64,000 bases of DNA from Candidatus Hydrogenedentota bacterium (GTDB lineage: Bacteria > Hydrogenedentota > Hydrogenedentia > Hydrogenedentales > JAEUWI01): NCBI GenBank assembly GCA_019637335.1, contig JAHBVV010000009.1:62001-126000 (forward strand), read 5' to 3'. A model generated the notes under the pieces. The model searched no databases. It was not told the origin of the DNA and worked only from the letters and a program-made list of their open reading frames with translations. Position numbers and translations under genes: made by a program. Below, in pieces: positions 25,185-34,346 of the stretch (position 1 is its first letter; each line of letters begins with the position of its first letter).

Positions 25185-25822
25185 ATAAGCCGTTCAGCGG
25201 TTGGAAAGAAGGCCTGCCCTTCTACGGTTCCGTGCTCCTTTTTGCGGCCCTGGCCTGGTTTGTGCTGGGAATGGCGTGGCTCGCCACCGTCCTGGGCATC
25301 TTGGGCGTGGCCATGGCGTTGTTTTTCCGCGATTTCCCCCGCGCGATCACCGCGGCCCCGAACGAGGTCGTCTCGCCCGCGGATGGCAAGGTGGTGGCGA
25401 TCGAGGACCTGGAGGAGACGCCGCACTACGAAGGCCCCTGCCGCCGCGTCTCGATATTCCTGTCGGTTTTTGATGTGCACGTGAACCGCGCGCCCTATGC
25501 CGGCGCCGTGACCGCGGTGAAGTATGCGCCCGGCCAGTTCAAGGATGCGCGCCTGCCGGAGACCTCCAAGATCAACGAGTCGAATGCGGTGTGGATGGCG
25601 ACCGACCACGGCCCCATGACGGTCCGCCAGATTTCGGGCGCGGTGGCCCGGCGCATCGTGTGCCCGATTGCGGAGGGCGCGGTGCTGGCAAAAGGGGAGA
25701 AATTTGGTATGATACGGTTTGGATCGCGTACCGAGCTCTATTTGCCCGCCGGAACCGAGGTTACGGTTGAACTGAACCAGATGGTGCGCGCGGGCACAAC
25801 CATCATGGCACGATTTCCGTGA
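25181..25822 (+). CDS. psd: Phosphatidylserine decarboxylase, short bacterial type
   Basis: 213-residue membrane enzyme producing phosphatidylethanolamine. Hydrophobic segments lie at about 13-50. The body has SPADGKVVAIEDLEE, VSIFLSVFDVHVNRAP, GAVARRIV and the self-cleavage site GS at 181-182 (MIRFGSRTELYLP), where Ser182 becomes the pyruvoyl group. This short form is the archaeal/Bacteroides-like class (about 210-230 aa), not the long E. coli type. Starts at a GTG overlapping the radC stop and ends overlapping the pssA start. Confidence 0.94.
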   Translation: MNKPFSGWKEGLPFYGSVLLFAALAWFVLGMAWLATVLGILGVAMALFFRDFPRAITAAPNEVVSPADGKVVAIEDLEETPHYEGPCRRVSIFLSVFDVHVNRAPYAGAVTAVKYAPGQFKDARLPETSKINESNAVWMATDHGPMTVRQISGAVARRIVCPIAEGAVLAKGEKFGMIRFGSRTELYLPAGTEVTVELNQMVRAGTTIMARFP

Positions 25823-26754
25823 ACATCCGCCACTTCCGAACCCATAAGCGCCGCCACCTCGTCCGCCGCAAGCCGATCAACGTGCTGGCGAGCGTCATGA
25901 CGACGATGAACCTGTATTGCGGCATCGCCAGCATTTTCGCGAGCATCGGGTTCGAGTTCCAGAAGGCCGCCATCTTCATTCTGGTGGGGATTATTTTCGA
26001 TACGCTGGACGGCGCGGTGGCCCGCATTACCAAGAGCACCTCGGATTTCGGAAAGGAGCTTGACAGCCTCTGCGACATCGTCACGTTTGGCGTGGCGCCG
26101 GGAGTGCTGGTATTCACGTCGTACCTGCCGAACGCGCCACTTCTGCATATCGCGATGACGGAGAATACCGAATCCATTATCGGCCGGACCGGTTCGTACA
26201 TGGCCATCGTGTACATCATCTGCGCCGCGCTGCGCCTGGCCCGTTTCAATACGTTCCAGGCGGATCGCACCGACTACTTCACCGGGTTGCCCTCGCCGGC
26301 CGCCGGCGGCACGCTCGCGTCGTTCGTACTGTTCCTGAATTACTTCGAAGATCGCCTCGACAACTACCAGATGGGCCCCTTCGCCTATTACCTGCTTGGG
26401 CCGATGGCGGTCATCATGGCCTTTCTCATGGTGAGTACGGTCCGCTACCCGAAGAACAAGTTCAAGTCCTTCGTGCTGGCGCCGCGGCGCGCCTTCATCG
26501 CGCTGGGCATGTACGCGATCCTCATCGTCGTCATCCATTATGCGGTGAGCAAGTCGCCGAATATCGTGCTGTTCCCCTTGGGCGCGGCGTACGTTCTCTA
26601 CGGCATCGGCGACACCGTGTTCTACACCTTCTTCAAGCGCCGCCCCTTGCCCGCCGACGGCGACGTGGAGGAGGCCGAGGGCGGCTTGCGGCCCCTGGAG
26701 GCCTTCCCTTCCTCCGCCGGCGTGCCCTCGGAAAAGAAGGCGGATTCGCGGTAG
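25819..26754 (+). CDS. pssA: CDP-diacylglycerol-serine O-phosphatidyltransferase
   Basis: 311-residue integral membrane CDP-alcohol phosphatidyltransferase making phosphatidylserine, the substrate of the Psd encoded just before it. The catalytic signature is complete: LDGAVARITKSTSDFGKELDSLCD (DG, AR, then G, D and D at the expected spacing). About eight hydrophobic segments follow. It starts at a GTG overlapping the psd stop. The C-terminal tail of about 40 residues is hydrophilic, low in complexity, and overlaps antisense with the end of the AI-2E gene for 133 bp; the tail could be dispensable. Confidence 0.94.
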   Translation: MNIRHFRTHKRRHLVRRKPINVLASVMTTMNLYCGIASIFASIGFEFQKAAIFILVGIIFDTLDGAVARITKSTSDFGKELDSLCDIVTFGVAPGVLVFTSYLPNAPLLHIAMTENTESIIGRTGSYMAIVYIICAALRLARFNTFQADRTDYFTGLPSPAAGGTLASFVLFLNYFEDRLDNYQMGPFAYYLLGPMAVIMAFLMVSTVRYPKNKFKSFVLAPRRAFIALGMYAILIVVIHYAVSKSPNIVLFPLGAAYVLYGIGDTVFYTFFKRRPLPADGDVEEAEGGLRPLEAFPSSAGVPSEKKADSR

Positions 26755-27941
26755 AGGTCCAGCGCCTCGCCGGCGAGCACCTTCAAAACGGCCGCGATCG
26801 GTACGGCCAGGAGCAGGCCCACAAAGCCCAGGGCGCTGCTGAACACCATAATCGCCAGGATGACCCACACGGGGCCCAGCCCGACCTGCGACCCCACAAT
26901 GCGCGGCGTGAGGAAGTTTCCTTCGAGGAACTGAGCGATGGCAAAGGTCGCGAGCACGCCCGCGACGTGCCAGTCGATTGCGCCGTGGTACAGCACCGTC
27001 AGCGCCACCGCCGGCCCGATGGTCAGGATCAGGCCCAGATACGGCACGAAGCTTCCCAGCGCGCCCATCAGGGCCAGCATCAGGGCGAAGGGGGCGCCCG
27101 AAATCATGAATCCGATCGCGTACATTGCGCCCAGACAGCAGCAGACCGTGAACTGGCCCCGGAGGAACGACCGCAACTGCCGGTCGATGTTCCTCATGAT
27201 ATCCCGGGTCTTGGCGCGGTAGCGGTGCGGCACCAACTCGTCGCACGCGGCCACGATGTGGTCGTAGTCCTTGAGCAGATAGATGGCCACAAAGGCGAAC
27301 AGCACAAAGTTGCCTATAAAGAGAAAGAGGCGCAGGAAGGTGTCCCCGATGATGCCGAGCATCCGTATAACCGACGTGCTGGCGTCCCGCCACTGGGGGA
27401 AAAATGACTGGAACAGTGTGCCGGTGTGATCGGCGATCCGCTTTCCGACCTCGTGGCGAATAATCCCTATGGAGTCCGGATTTTCAGGCTCCAGGCCGTT
27501 CTCGTCCACCGGCACCCAGTTGAGGGTGCGCACCACGCTGTCGAGGGCGAGCAGGTCTTCCACTTTGGCGGCCACGCGGCGCCGGAAAGATGCGTCATCG
27601 GAAGGTTCCTCGCCTTCCGCCACGACCGGGGGCGGTGGATTGATCATGTTCTCCGCCTGCTCGATGACGCCGGGCAGCACGATGATGGGCAGCAGGATGG
27701 AGGCGAGGATCAGGCTGCCGACCAGGGTGACGATGGCCGCGACGCGGGAGACGTGGCGGCCGCGAACCTTGAATCGCTCGATCCGGTCGATGACCGGATC
27801 GAAGATGTACGCGACCGCGAACGCGAAGAACAGCGGCACCAACACCGAGCTGAGCAGGTACATGACCACGGAAAGCCCGATAACGGCCCCGAGCAGACCC
27901 ACCGCGCGAACCCACTTGTTTTGAAAAACTTCGGAGACCAT
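26622..27941 (-). CDS. AI-2E family transporter (PerM-like)
   Basis: 439-residue membrane protein of the AI-2E/PerM family. An N-terminal pair of helices (about 10-90), a periplasmic or cytosolic insert rich in Glu/Pro (about 95-185), then the conserved C-terminal bundle with QFTVCCCLGAMYAIGF, ALMGALGSFVPYLGLIL, FLEGNFLTPRIVGSQVGL and LPV-type membrane helices. Family members include quorum-signal exporters and Na+/H+ antiporters, so the name does not prove AI-2 export. The start is taken as ATG 27941 (MVSEVFQNK); an ATG five codons earlier is possible. The hydrophilic C-terminus overlaps pssA in antisense. Confidence 0.88.
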   Translation of the reverse strand: MVSEVFQNKWVRAVGLLGAVIGLSVVMYLLSSVLVPLFFAFAVAYIFDPVIDRIERFKVRGRHVSRVAAIVTLVGSLILASILLPIIVLPGVIEQAENMINPPPPVVAEGEEPSDDASFRRRVAAKVEDLLALDSVVRTLNWVPVDENGLEPENPDSIGIIRHEVGKRIADHTGTLFQSFFPQWRDASTSVIRMLGIIGDTFLRLFLFIGNFVLFAFVAIYLLKDYDHIVAACDELVPHRYRAKTRDIMRNIDRQLRSFLRGQFTVCCCLGAMYAIGFMISGAPFALMLALMGALGSFVPYLGLILTIGPAVALTVLYHGAIDWHVAGVLATFAIAQFLEGNFLTPRIVGSQVGLGPVWVILAIMVFSSALGFVGLLLAVPIAAVLKVLAGEALDLYRESAFFSEGTPAEEGKASRGRKPPSASSTSPSAGKGRRLKKV

Positions 27942-28075
27942 CCATCCAGCCCTCATGGTAGCCCAGACTCGCCCCCCGGAATCCGCGGGGCGAACCAGCA
28001 GCATACCGGCGGTATGAGGGGACATACAAGCGGGCTCGAACGATTATTCGTACCGTCCGGGTTCGAGCGCGGGTA

Positions 28076-30370
28076 TTACGGGGCGTGCAGCCCGAAGATT
28101 GGGGTGTCCGGCATGGATCCGGACACTGGAGCGATTGCCGGCGTTCCCCGCCACGCGGGATCCGCAAGCACGATGGATTCGCCGGCGCGAAGCCCGAGGG
28201 AGTAACGCCCGGCGCCCGTTTCGGCCACGTGCGCTGGGTCCCCCCCAACCACGCGCGGCGGGCCGCTGAACTCCGCCCGGATCCGGCACGGCTCACCCGC
28301 AAGGCTGGAAATCCGAACCCAGGCGAGATTCCCGTCCTGCCGCGCCGCGCTCACGAGAAACGCGCCCTCCGCGCGCCACTGGTGGAAGATGATATCGCGC
28401 CAGGCGTCCGGGGGCGCGGGGAAGATGCGGATGAGCGGCCCGTCCGCCGCATCCCAACTCTGAAGCAGCATGTCGTGAATGGACTGCGCGGCGGACAGGG
28501 GTGTCTCGATGACGGGGCCGGCCTCGCGATACATCGTATTGGGCTCGATGAAGCCCTTGAATGCATTCAGGTAATCGAGCGCGCGATCGCCATCGCCGAT
28601 GGCCGCCGAGATGGAGGCGCCCCCGGTGAAGGAATAGCCGAAGAGCGCGTCGGGGAAGCTGTGCCAGTGATCCAGCGAGCGCCGGATGCGCGTTTCGCCG
28701 TCCGGCTGCTCCACGTTCACCTGGTACAGCGGATAGATCATCAGCAGGTGCGAGTAATGGCGGTGGCTCGAGTCCATGGGGACCCCATCCGCGATAAGAA
28801 AACCGTTCTCGCCCTCCGGGAAGGGGGCGAGCCGGTCGAGGACGCGGCGCCATGCCGGGGCCAGGGGCTCATCGATGTCCAGCCGCTCCACCGCGCTCAG
28901 CAGGGCGTTCGCGCCCCAGCGCAAGAGCGCCAGATCGTAGTTGCAGTCGGGCCCGCTCTTGTACTCGGGCGACCGCGTGGGCGGCAGGTGGAGCACCCCG
29001 TCGGGACCCTCCTGCAGAAAGTGGAGGTAATAGTTCACGGCGCGCCGCAACACGGGGTACAGGGATTCCCGCAGGAGCGCCTCGTCCAGGCTCATGCGGT
29101 AGTGAAGCCAGACATTGTGGCAGGCCCAGAGGAGGTTGCCCATCTCATGATCGCCGGGCGTGCCGGGGGGCTCCACCAGGCTGGGGTAGAAGACGCCCCC
29201 GGAGAGGCGTGCGGTGGACGATCGGTAGATGGCGGCGGAGTCGTGGCGGTACTCGGGACGCACGCTCGCGATGAGATTCGGTAGATAGGTGCGCAGGCTG
29301 TCCGGCAGGGGGCGCGCGAGTTCCAGATGGTTGGCGGTGTACATGGGCCAGTAGGTCAGCTGAACATTCAGGTTCCACCAGATCCCCGGCCAGGGCGTTG
29401 GCTGGTCCCAGGGTCCCTGAATGCCCAGGACGACCCCGTCCGACCGCGTGGCGGCGCGCAGCTTGTAGATCTGGTTCCAGTAGAAGCTCTGCCAGTACGG
29501 ATCCGGTATCGAGAGGTAACTTTGGGCGTAGTAGCTGCGCCACGCGGCCCGGTGGGCATCGAGGAATGTCGGCCACGGTGTTCCGGCCGCGGCCCCCGCC
29601 GCGCGCGCGGCCGCTTCCGCGACCTCGTCCGGGCTTCCGGGCCACGCATACTGCGTGCTGGCGAACAGGGTGTTCCAGCCGTCCTCCCGGGACACCACCC
29701 AGGCTGTGGCGTACGCGCCTTCGCTCAAGGGTTGTACCCACACCGGCGCGCCGTCCACTTCATTCAAATAGCCCGGCGGGTTGGGGGTCCAGGTTTTCTT
29801 TCGCTCGGGGTCCGGTTTAACCGCGAGCCGCGGATGCAGCGCTTCGGCGGGCTCCCATTCGAGCGTGGCGTCCGATTCCCCACCCTCACCCTTCCAGCGC
29901 ACCGCGATGGCCATCTGATCGGCATGGACCAGCGTCTGTATGGAGATGGATCCCTCGGTGGTCCGTATGGCGCCCGCCGCTTCTGCGCGGAGCAGGTCGA
30001 GCCGCAGTGCGCAGCCCTCCAGATCGCCGCGGGTGTGCAGAAGGAAGCGTCCGATGGGCAAGCGACCCATCCCGTAGTTCATCTGGCGATGATCCTCCAC
30101 ATCGCTCCGGCCGACCTGCCATTCCACGGTCCGGTCCCCGGTCTGTCGCACCAGCGTGCCCATCATGCCATTCCCGAGGTAGGGCGCCTCCCACCAGTCA
30201 CGCGGAAGGCGCGTCCATACGGGATCGGCGCCGGCGAGGAAGCCCTCCCATTCGATGCTGGCGTCCAAAGCAGCCACGGGCGAACACGGGGCGAGCAAAG
30301 CGAAAACAAGACAGAGAGCGGGTATCCAGCGACAGGCAGGCGGCGCCAGATGGGGGCGAAGCGAGTTCAT
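28076..30370 (-). CDS. Secreted glycoside hydrolase, GH95-like
   Basis: 764 residues with a signal peptide (cleavage near Ala34-Leu35, after APCSPVAA). It fits family GH95 (alpha-L-fucosidase/galactosidase): the N-terminal LPRDWWEAPYLGNGMMG block, WWNLNVQLTYWP with Asn333 and Asn335 (the NxN pair that activates water), PTRSPEYKS with Glu469 as likely general acid, HRHYSHLLMIYPLYQ at 536-550, and LLQSWD later. It probably removes fucose or galactose from plant or algal polysaccharide outside the cytoplasm. The ATG at 30370 has GGGAG upstream. The AI-2E gene lies 134 bp downstream on the same strand. Confidence 0.85.
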   Translation of the reverse strand: MNSLRPHLAPPACRWIPALCLVFALLAPCSPVAALDASIEWEGFLAGADPVWTRLPRDWWEAPYLGNGMMGTLVRQTGDRTVEWQVGRSDVEDHRQMNYGMGRLPIGRFLLHTRGDLEGCALRLDLLRAEAAGAIRTTEGSISIQTLVHADQMAIAVRWKGEGGESDATLEWEPAEALHPRLAVKPDPERKKTWTPNPPGYLNEVDGAPVWVQPLSEGAYATAWVVSREDGWNTLFASTQYAWPGSPDEVAEAAARAAGAAAGTPWPTFLDAHRAAWRSYYAQSYLSIPDPYWQSFYWNQIYKLRAATRSDGVVLGIQGPWDQPTPWPGIWWNLNVQLTYWPMYTANHLELARPLPDSLRTYLPNLIASVRPEYRHDSAAIYRSSTARLSGGVFYPSLVEPPGTPGDHEMGNLLWACHNVWLHYRMSLDEALLRESLYPVLRRAVNYYLHFLQEGPDGVLHLPPTRSPEYKSGPDCNYDLALLRWGANALLSAVERLDIDEPLAPAWRRVLDRLAPFPEGENGFLIADGVPMDSSHRHYSHLLMIYPLYQVNVEQPDGETRIRRSLDHWHSFPDALFGYSFTGGASISAAIGDGDRALDYLNAFKGFIEPNTMYREAGPVIETPLSAAQSIHDMLLQSWDAADGPLIRIFPAPPDAWRDIIFHQWRAEGAFLVSAARQDGNLAWVRISSLAGEPCRIRAEFSGPPRVVGGDPAHVAETGAGRYSLGLRAGESIVLADPAWRGTPAIAPVSGSMPDTPIFGLHAP

Positions 30371-30436
30371 GGCGAAATTCTCCCTGTCTGATAGACTGGC
30401 AAGTGCTCGGGTTGGTTGCGCCGGCGCTATCCCGGC

Positions 30437-30466
30437 TTGCAATTTCGCGGGATCCGGCGATATGCT
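30437..30466 (+). promoter_or_regulatory. Candidate promoter of SIS-domain gene
   Basis: TTGCAA at 30437-30442 and TATGCT at 30461-30466, 18-bp spacer, about 130 bp before the start. Confidence 0.45.
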
Positions 30467-30598
30467 CTGCGTGGGAGCCGCCCGCCTTTCCTGGAAGGCG
30501 AATCACGGCGCTGTTCGGACGGGCCCGCAGCCATGCGCGCCTGGATTTCCGCCCACAACCACGCAAGACACCGCCCAGCCGGGACAAAGGATATGCTC

Positions 30599-31468
30599 AT
30601 GAAGACCCTCAAGGAAGTCACGCTCGACGCGTTGGATCTGCACGCGTCCTATGAACTGCCCGCGCTGGAGCTGGCGCCCGCGAAAAAGCGGCTCGTCGTG
30701 GCGAGCGGCAACGCGTTCCCCACCGCGAAAATCCTGTTTGCCGATGAGCCGGCCATCTTCAGGGGCGAGGGCGACTACCACGACGTTCTCGCCGGCGATC
30801 CGGATCTCGATTCGGGGGTCGTCATCTCCGCTTCGGGCAAGAAGCACGCCCCGATTCTGGTGGCTGACATGCAAAAGCGGGGGCTCGACACGTACCTCGT
30901 CACCTGCGATGGCGATTCGCCCGCCGCGAAGCTATTGCCGGCCAACCGGGTGCTCGTCACGAAGAGCAATCCGGAACCGATTACGTACAACACGAGCACC
31001 TACGTGGGCATGATGCTGCTGAAGACCCGCGAGGACGCGCGCGCGATCAAGACTCACATCGAGACGCAGGTGGCCCCGAGAATTCCCGACTTCACCCGGT
31101 ACGAGGCGTTCTATATCGTGGTGGATCCCCGTTTCGACCTGGTGAAGGAGATGTTCGTCACGAAATTCGACGAGCTCTTCGGCGGGCGGGTCAACGGGCG
31201 GTGCTACACGAGCGAGCAGACGCTGCACGCGAAGACCGTGGTCCCCTGGGATAAGGAGTTGTTCATCAGCGTGGGTTATGACAACCAGCTCTTTGGATCC
31301 GAACGGCTCGCAATCCCGCTGCCCGAGGGCGCCGGTTTCGCCGCGATGGTGGCGACCACGTACTACGTCATCGGTTGCATCCAGGAGCAATTCCCGCCGT
31401 ATTTCTTCGAGAACGCCGAGTCATTCAAGGCGATTCAAGAGAAGTGGTTTCAGGATCTGATGCACTAA
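30599..31468 (+). CDS. SIS-domain protein (sugar isomerase-like)
   Basis: 289-residue cytosolic protein with a SIS (sugar isomerase) fold. VVISASGKKHAPILVADMQKRGLDTYLVTCDGDSPAAKL holds the Ser-rich phosphosugar loop and next helix, and EPITYNTSTYVGMML continues the domain. SIS proteins isomerise or bind phosphosugars, or act as regulators; no catalytic assignment is possible here. The second ATG (30599) is chosen because AAAGGAT lies seven bases before it; the first (30593) is too close. The stop overlaps by 4 bp with the stop of the small membrane-protein gene on the other strand. Confidence 0.8.
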   Translation: MKTLKEVTLDALDLHASYELPALELAPAKKRLVVASGNAFPTAKILFADEPAIFRGEGDYHDVLAGDPDLDSGVVISASGKKHAPILVADMQKRGLDTYLVTCDGDSPAAKLLPANRVLVTKSNPEPITYNTSTYVGMMLLKTREDARAIKTHIETQVAPRIPDFTRYEAFYIVVDPRFDLVKEMFVTKFDELFGGRVNGRCYTSEQTLHAKTVVPWDKELFISVGYDNQLFGSERLAIPLPEGAGFAAMVATTYYVIGCIQEQFPPYFFENAESFKAIQEKWFQDLMH

Positions 31469-31641
31469 TTGTTCGGGCGGCGGTTGAGCATGACGATGAA
31501 GCCGCCCGCCGCGGCGATCGCGAGCCACCCCCACAGCGGCACGGGCAACGTGCCGAGTGCGACTGGCGCGATGCCGGTGAATATGGATCCGAACGCGACA
31601 ATTCCGGCTAGCATCACCAACCATCCCAGCATCGACCACAT
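31465..31641 (-). CDS. Small two-helix membrane protein, 58 aa
   Basis: Reading leftward from ATG at 31641: MWSMLGWLVMLAGIVAFGSI, then FTGIAPVALGTLPVPLWGWL and a second hydrophobic run, AIAAAGGFIVML, ending NRRPNN. Two membrane helices are expected with a basic cytosolic tail. Support: GGGAG nine bases before the ATG, and a good promoter (31697-31726) with no other gene to serve. I do not recognise the family; small proteins of this shape are often DUF-type or transport/toxin-like. The stop codon overlaps the SIS gene stop. Confidence 0.75.
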   Translation of the reverse strand: MWSMLGWLVMLAGIVAFGSIFTGIAPVALGTLPVPLWGWLAIAAAGGFIVMLNRRPNN

Positions 31642-31696
31642 TGGATGTTATCTCCCGTCGTGTTGTTAAGCGCTTCGGACAAGGCGCGAAAACCAC

Positions 31697-31726
31697 AGTA
31701 TAGGAAGGGCTCCGCCCGAGGCGCAA
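31697..31726 (-). promoter_or_regulatory. Promoter of the 58-aa membrane protein
   Basis: On the minus strand TTGCGC (31726-31721), 18-bp spacer, TATACT (31702-31697). It is one of the best -35/-10 pairs in the window. Confidence 0.6.
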
Positions 31727-31729
31727 CCG

Positions 31730-31758
31730 TTGGAATGGGCCGGCGCTTGGGGTAGAAT
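31730..31758 (+). promoter_or_regulatory. Candidate promoter of DUF2339 gene
   Basis: TTGGAA at 31730-31735 and TAGAAT at 31753-31758, 17-bp spacer, 23 bp before the ATG. Back to back with the minus-strand promoter. Confidence 0.5.
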
Positions 31759-31781
31759 GGGGTCAGCTGGCGGGGGCTGGA

Positions 31782-34346
31782 ATGGCACGCATGGAACCGA
31801 CATCGCGCATTCGCGAACTAGAGGGCCGGGTCGCCCAGTTGACTGCGCTCGTGAAGCGGCTGGGCGCCGCGCAGGCCGCCCAGCGCAGCGCGGCGCGCGA
31901 CCATCGTGCCGGCGGCGGTACGGAGCGTACCGCCGCGGGCCCCCGGGGGCGCAAGGAGCACGAGTTCCACCTCGTGGAAGACGTTCGCCGGACCGTTGAT
32001 CAGGTACTGCTCGCCGAGGAAGACGAGGCCATCGAGACCCACGTGGGCGCGGTGTGGATCAGCCGGCTGGCTGCCGTCGTGCTCATGATGGCGCTCGCGC
32101 TGGCGGCGCGCACGACCTTCGCCAACCAGGAAATCGAGGAAATCGGCAAGGCCCTGATCGGCTACGGGATCGCGGCGTTCTTCATCGGGTACGGGTTGAT
32201 TTTCGAGCGTTCGCGGGATCTATTCGCGCAGGCGATCCTCGGCTGCGGCCTGGCGGTCCTGTACTTTACGACGTACGCGGTCTTCTTCATCGAAGAGATG
32301 CAGCTGTGGAACGCGCCGTTCTGGGGAATCCCCATAACCCTCGGGTGCCTGCTCGTCCTGGTGTTCATGGCGCATGTGCGCTCCAGCGAAACCGTAGCGG
32401 GCGCGGGGCTCTTCCTGGCGTATTATACGGTGTATTTCAGCTGCACCCGGCTGGAGGGGCTCAGCGGGCCGGTGCACGCCGCCGCCACGTGCAGCCTGCT
32501 CGCCGCCGTCGCCCTCGTCTACCAGGCGAGCCACCGCTGGCTGCTCTTCTCGTGGGCCGTTATGGTCGCCACCTACACCGTTCACGGCTATTATTACCTC
32601 GATAAGCCCGCCGCCATACCCCTGGACGGCGCGGCGTACTTCTGGGCGTCGAGCGCCCTGTTGACGGCCTTCTTTCTCATTTTTGCGGCGACATCGATCG
32701 CGGGGCGGCGCCGGCGCGGGTTTTACCGGCCGATGGTCGCGCCCATGGCGGCGCTGAACGTTGTGGCCTACTACCTGTTCATGTCGCATGCGATCGCGCG
32801 GTATTTCCCGGGTCAGTTCTGGTGCTTCCAGGCCGCCCTGGCGCTGTTCCTGTTTCTCTGCGCCTTTCTGTCGGAAACCCGTGGATCCCGGAGCAACCTG
32901 CTCTTCCAGACCTATATCCTGGGCGCGATTGCCGTCACCAGCCTGGCGCTTTACGAATCCTTGCCGCCGGAGTACTTCCCCATTGCGCTCGCCCTGGAAT
33001 GCATCGTACTAACCCTGTTCTACCAGCGGTCGGCGGTCATCGGCTTCAAGTCCATCGAACTCTTTCTCATGCTTGCGACGGCCATCGCGGCGATTGGCGC
33101 GGTGGGTATGACCGGGCCGGTTCAGATCGGGGTGTGGCTGGCGCCCGCGAATCGATTCTGTGCGGGCAGCGTCGCGCTTCTGTTCATGTTGAACGCCTGG
33201 CTGTACGAGAAATTCACGCGCCACCGGACGCCCGCCGCGCGCACCCGGAGCGGACACTGGTTTCTGGCGGATTCGCGTTTGGATTGGACCGGCAACTCGA
33301 TGGCGATGGCGCACGCCGCGTGCGGCGCGCTGGTCCTTATGGCGGCGACCATACTCGAACTGAGCGAGGCGCCGGAACTGCCCTTCATCCTTGGCGCCGA
33401 GGCGCTGGTTGTCTGGCTCTTCGGCATCATCCTGTTGACGCCGCAGGTGTGCGTTGCGGCGGTACTCCTGCTGGTGGCGGCGCACGTCTGTTTCCATGTC
33501 TTTCTCTGGTTGCCGCTGGAGGGCTTCGAGACTCAGCAGTACTACCTGGTATACAGCACGGGCCTCGCGGTGCTCACCTTCCTCGGCGGGCACGCCTGGG
33601 AGCGCTACCTCATTCGCTTCCGCCGCCCGGACATCGACTGGGAACACCACCTCATCGTGGCGGTGCCGTTTCTCGTGGGGACTTACCTGCTGACAGCCCT
33701 GCTCGGCCGGGAACTGAATCCCCTGCACGTGGCCGCCGCCCAGAGCGGGCTTGGGCTGGGCCTGCTTTTCCTCGGCGGTTTTAACCGCTACACCGGCGTG
33801 AAAACCGCCGGCGTCCTGGCGATGATGCTCGCGGTGAGCAGTTTCTACACCGGCCTGAACCACCCCGACGCCCCCCTCGACCGAGAGCCGCTGTTTCTGC
33901 TGTATTTCGGCATATTTCTGGGCGCATGCATGGGGGCCGAGCGCGTGTTTGCTTTTCTCAAGAAGCATGGCTCCGCAACGACCCGCATTGAGGATGTCCT
34001 CCGGACGGTGCTCGTCTGGATGGCGATGGTGCTGGGGCTGCTGGGCCTCTACCGGTGGAGCCCGCCGGAGAACCTGGTGTTTTATCTGCTTGTGTACGCG
34101 GTGATCGCGCTCGTGCTTGGTGTGGTCTTTCGGGAAAGCCGTTACCGCTGGGGCGCCCTCCTGCTGTTCGGCGTGGTGACCTACCGGGCCTTCACGCAGT
34201 TCCAGGACCTTACGCCGCCCTATCAGGTGCTGGTCTTCGGCGTTCCCGGTGTCGTGCTGATCGTCGTTTCCTGGGCCTACTCCCGCCGGACGCTCCGCAA
34301 CAAGAAGCGCGGCCAGGCAGGCCCGCCGGCCCCGACGGATGGGTGA
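31782..34346 (+). CDS. DUF2339 family multi-spanning membrane protein
   Basis: 854 residues: an N-terminal coiled-coil-like stretch (about 8-45), a linker, and then about 20 or more hydrophobic segments from residue 95 to 845. Layout and length fit DUF2339 (predicted inner-membrane protein), which has no established function. A basic tail (RRTLRNKKRGQ) ends the protein. The ATG at 31782 is chosen; a second ATG three codons later is equally possible. The gene overlaps cca by 8 bp, so the two form an operon, though a functional link is not obvious. Confidence 0.82.
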   Translation: MARMEPTSRIRELEGRVAQLTALVKRLGAAQAAQRSAARDHRAGGGTERTAAGPRGRKEHEFHLVEDVRRTVDQVLLAEEDEAIETHVGAVWISRLAAVVLMMALALAARTTFANQEIEEIGKALIGYGIAAFFIGYGLIFERSRDLFAQAILGCGLAVLYFTTYAVFFIEEMQLWNAPFWGIPITLGCLLVLVFMAHVRSSETVAGAGLFLAYYTVYFSCTRLEGLSGPVHAAATCSLLAAVALVYQASHRWLLFSWAVMVATYTVHGYYYLDKPAAIPLDGAAYFWASSALLTAFFLIFAATSIAGRRRRGFYRPMVAPMAALNVVAYYLFMSHAIARYFPGQFWCFQAALALFLFLCAFLSETRGSRSNLLFQTYILGAIAVTSLALYESLPPEYFPIALALECIVLTLFYQRSAVIGFKSIELFLMLATAIAAIGAVGMTGPVQIGVWLAPANRFCAGSVALLFMLNAWLYEKFTRHRTPAARTRSGHWFLADSRLDWTGNSMAMAHAACGALVLMAATILELSEAPELPFILGAEALVVWLFGIILLTPQVCVAAVLLLVAAHVCFHVFLWLPLEGFETQQYYLVYSTGLAVLTFLGGHAWERYLIRFRRPDIDWEHHLIVAVPFLVGTYLLTALLGRELNPLHVAAAQSGLGLGLLFLGGFNRYTGVKTAGVLAMMLAVSSFYTGLNHPDAPLDREPLFLLYFGIFLGACMGAERVFAFLKKHGSATTRIEDVLRTVLVWMAMVLGLLGLYRWSPPENLVFYLLVYAVIALVLGVVFRESRYRWGALLLFGVVTYRAFTQFQDLTPPYQVLVFGVPGVVLIVVSWAYSRRTLRNKKRGQAGPPAPTDG

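Noticed and set aside
26622-27941. A quorum-sensing role for the AI-2E protein
   Set aside because: The family is broad (includes antiporters) and no luxS or signal gene is nearby; name only.
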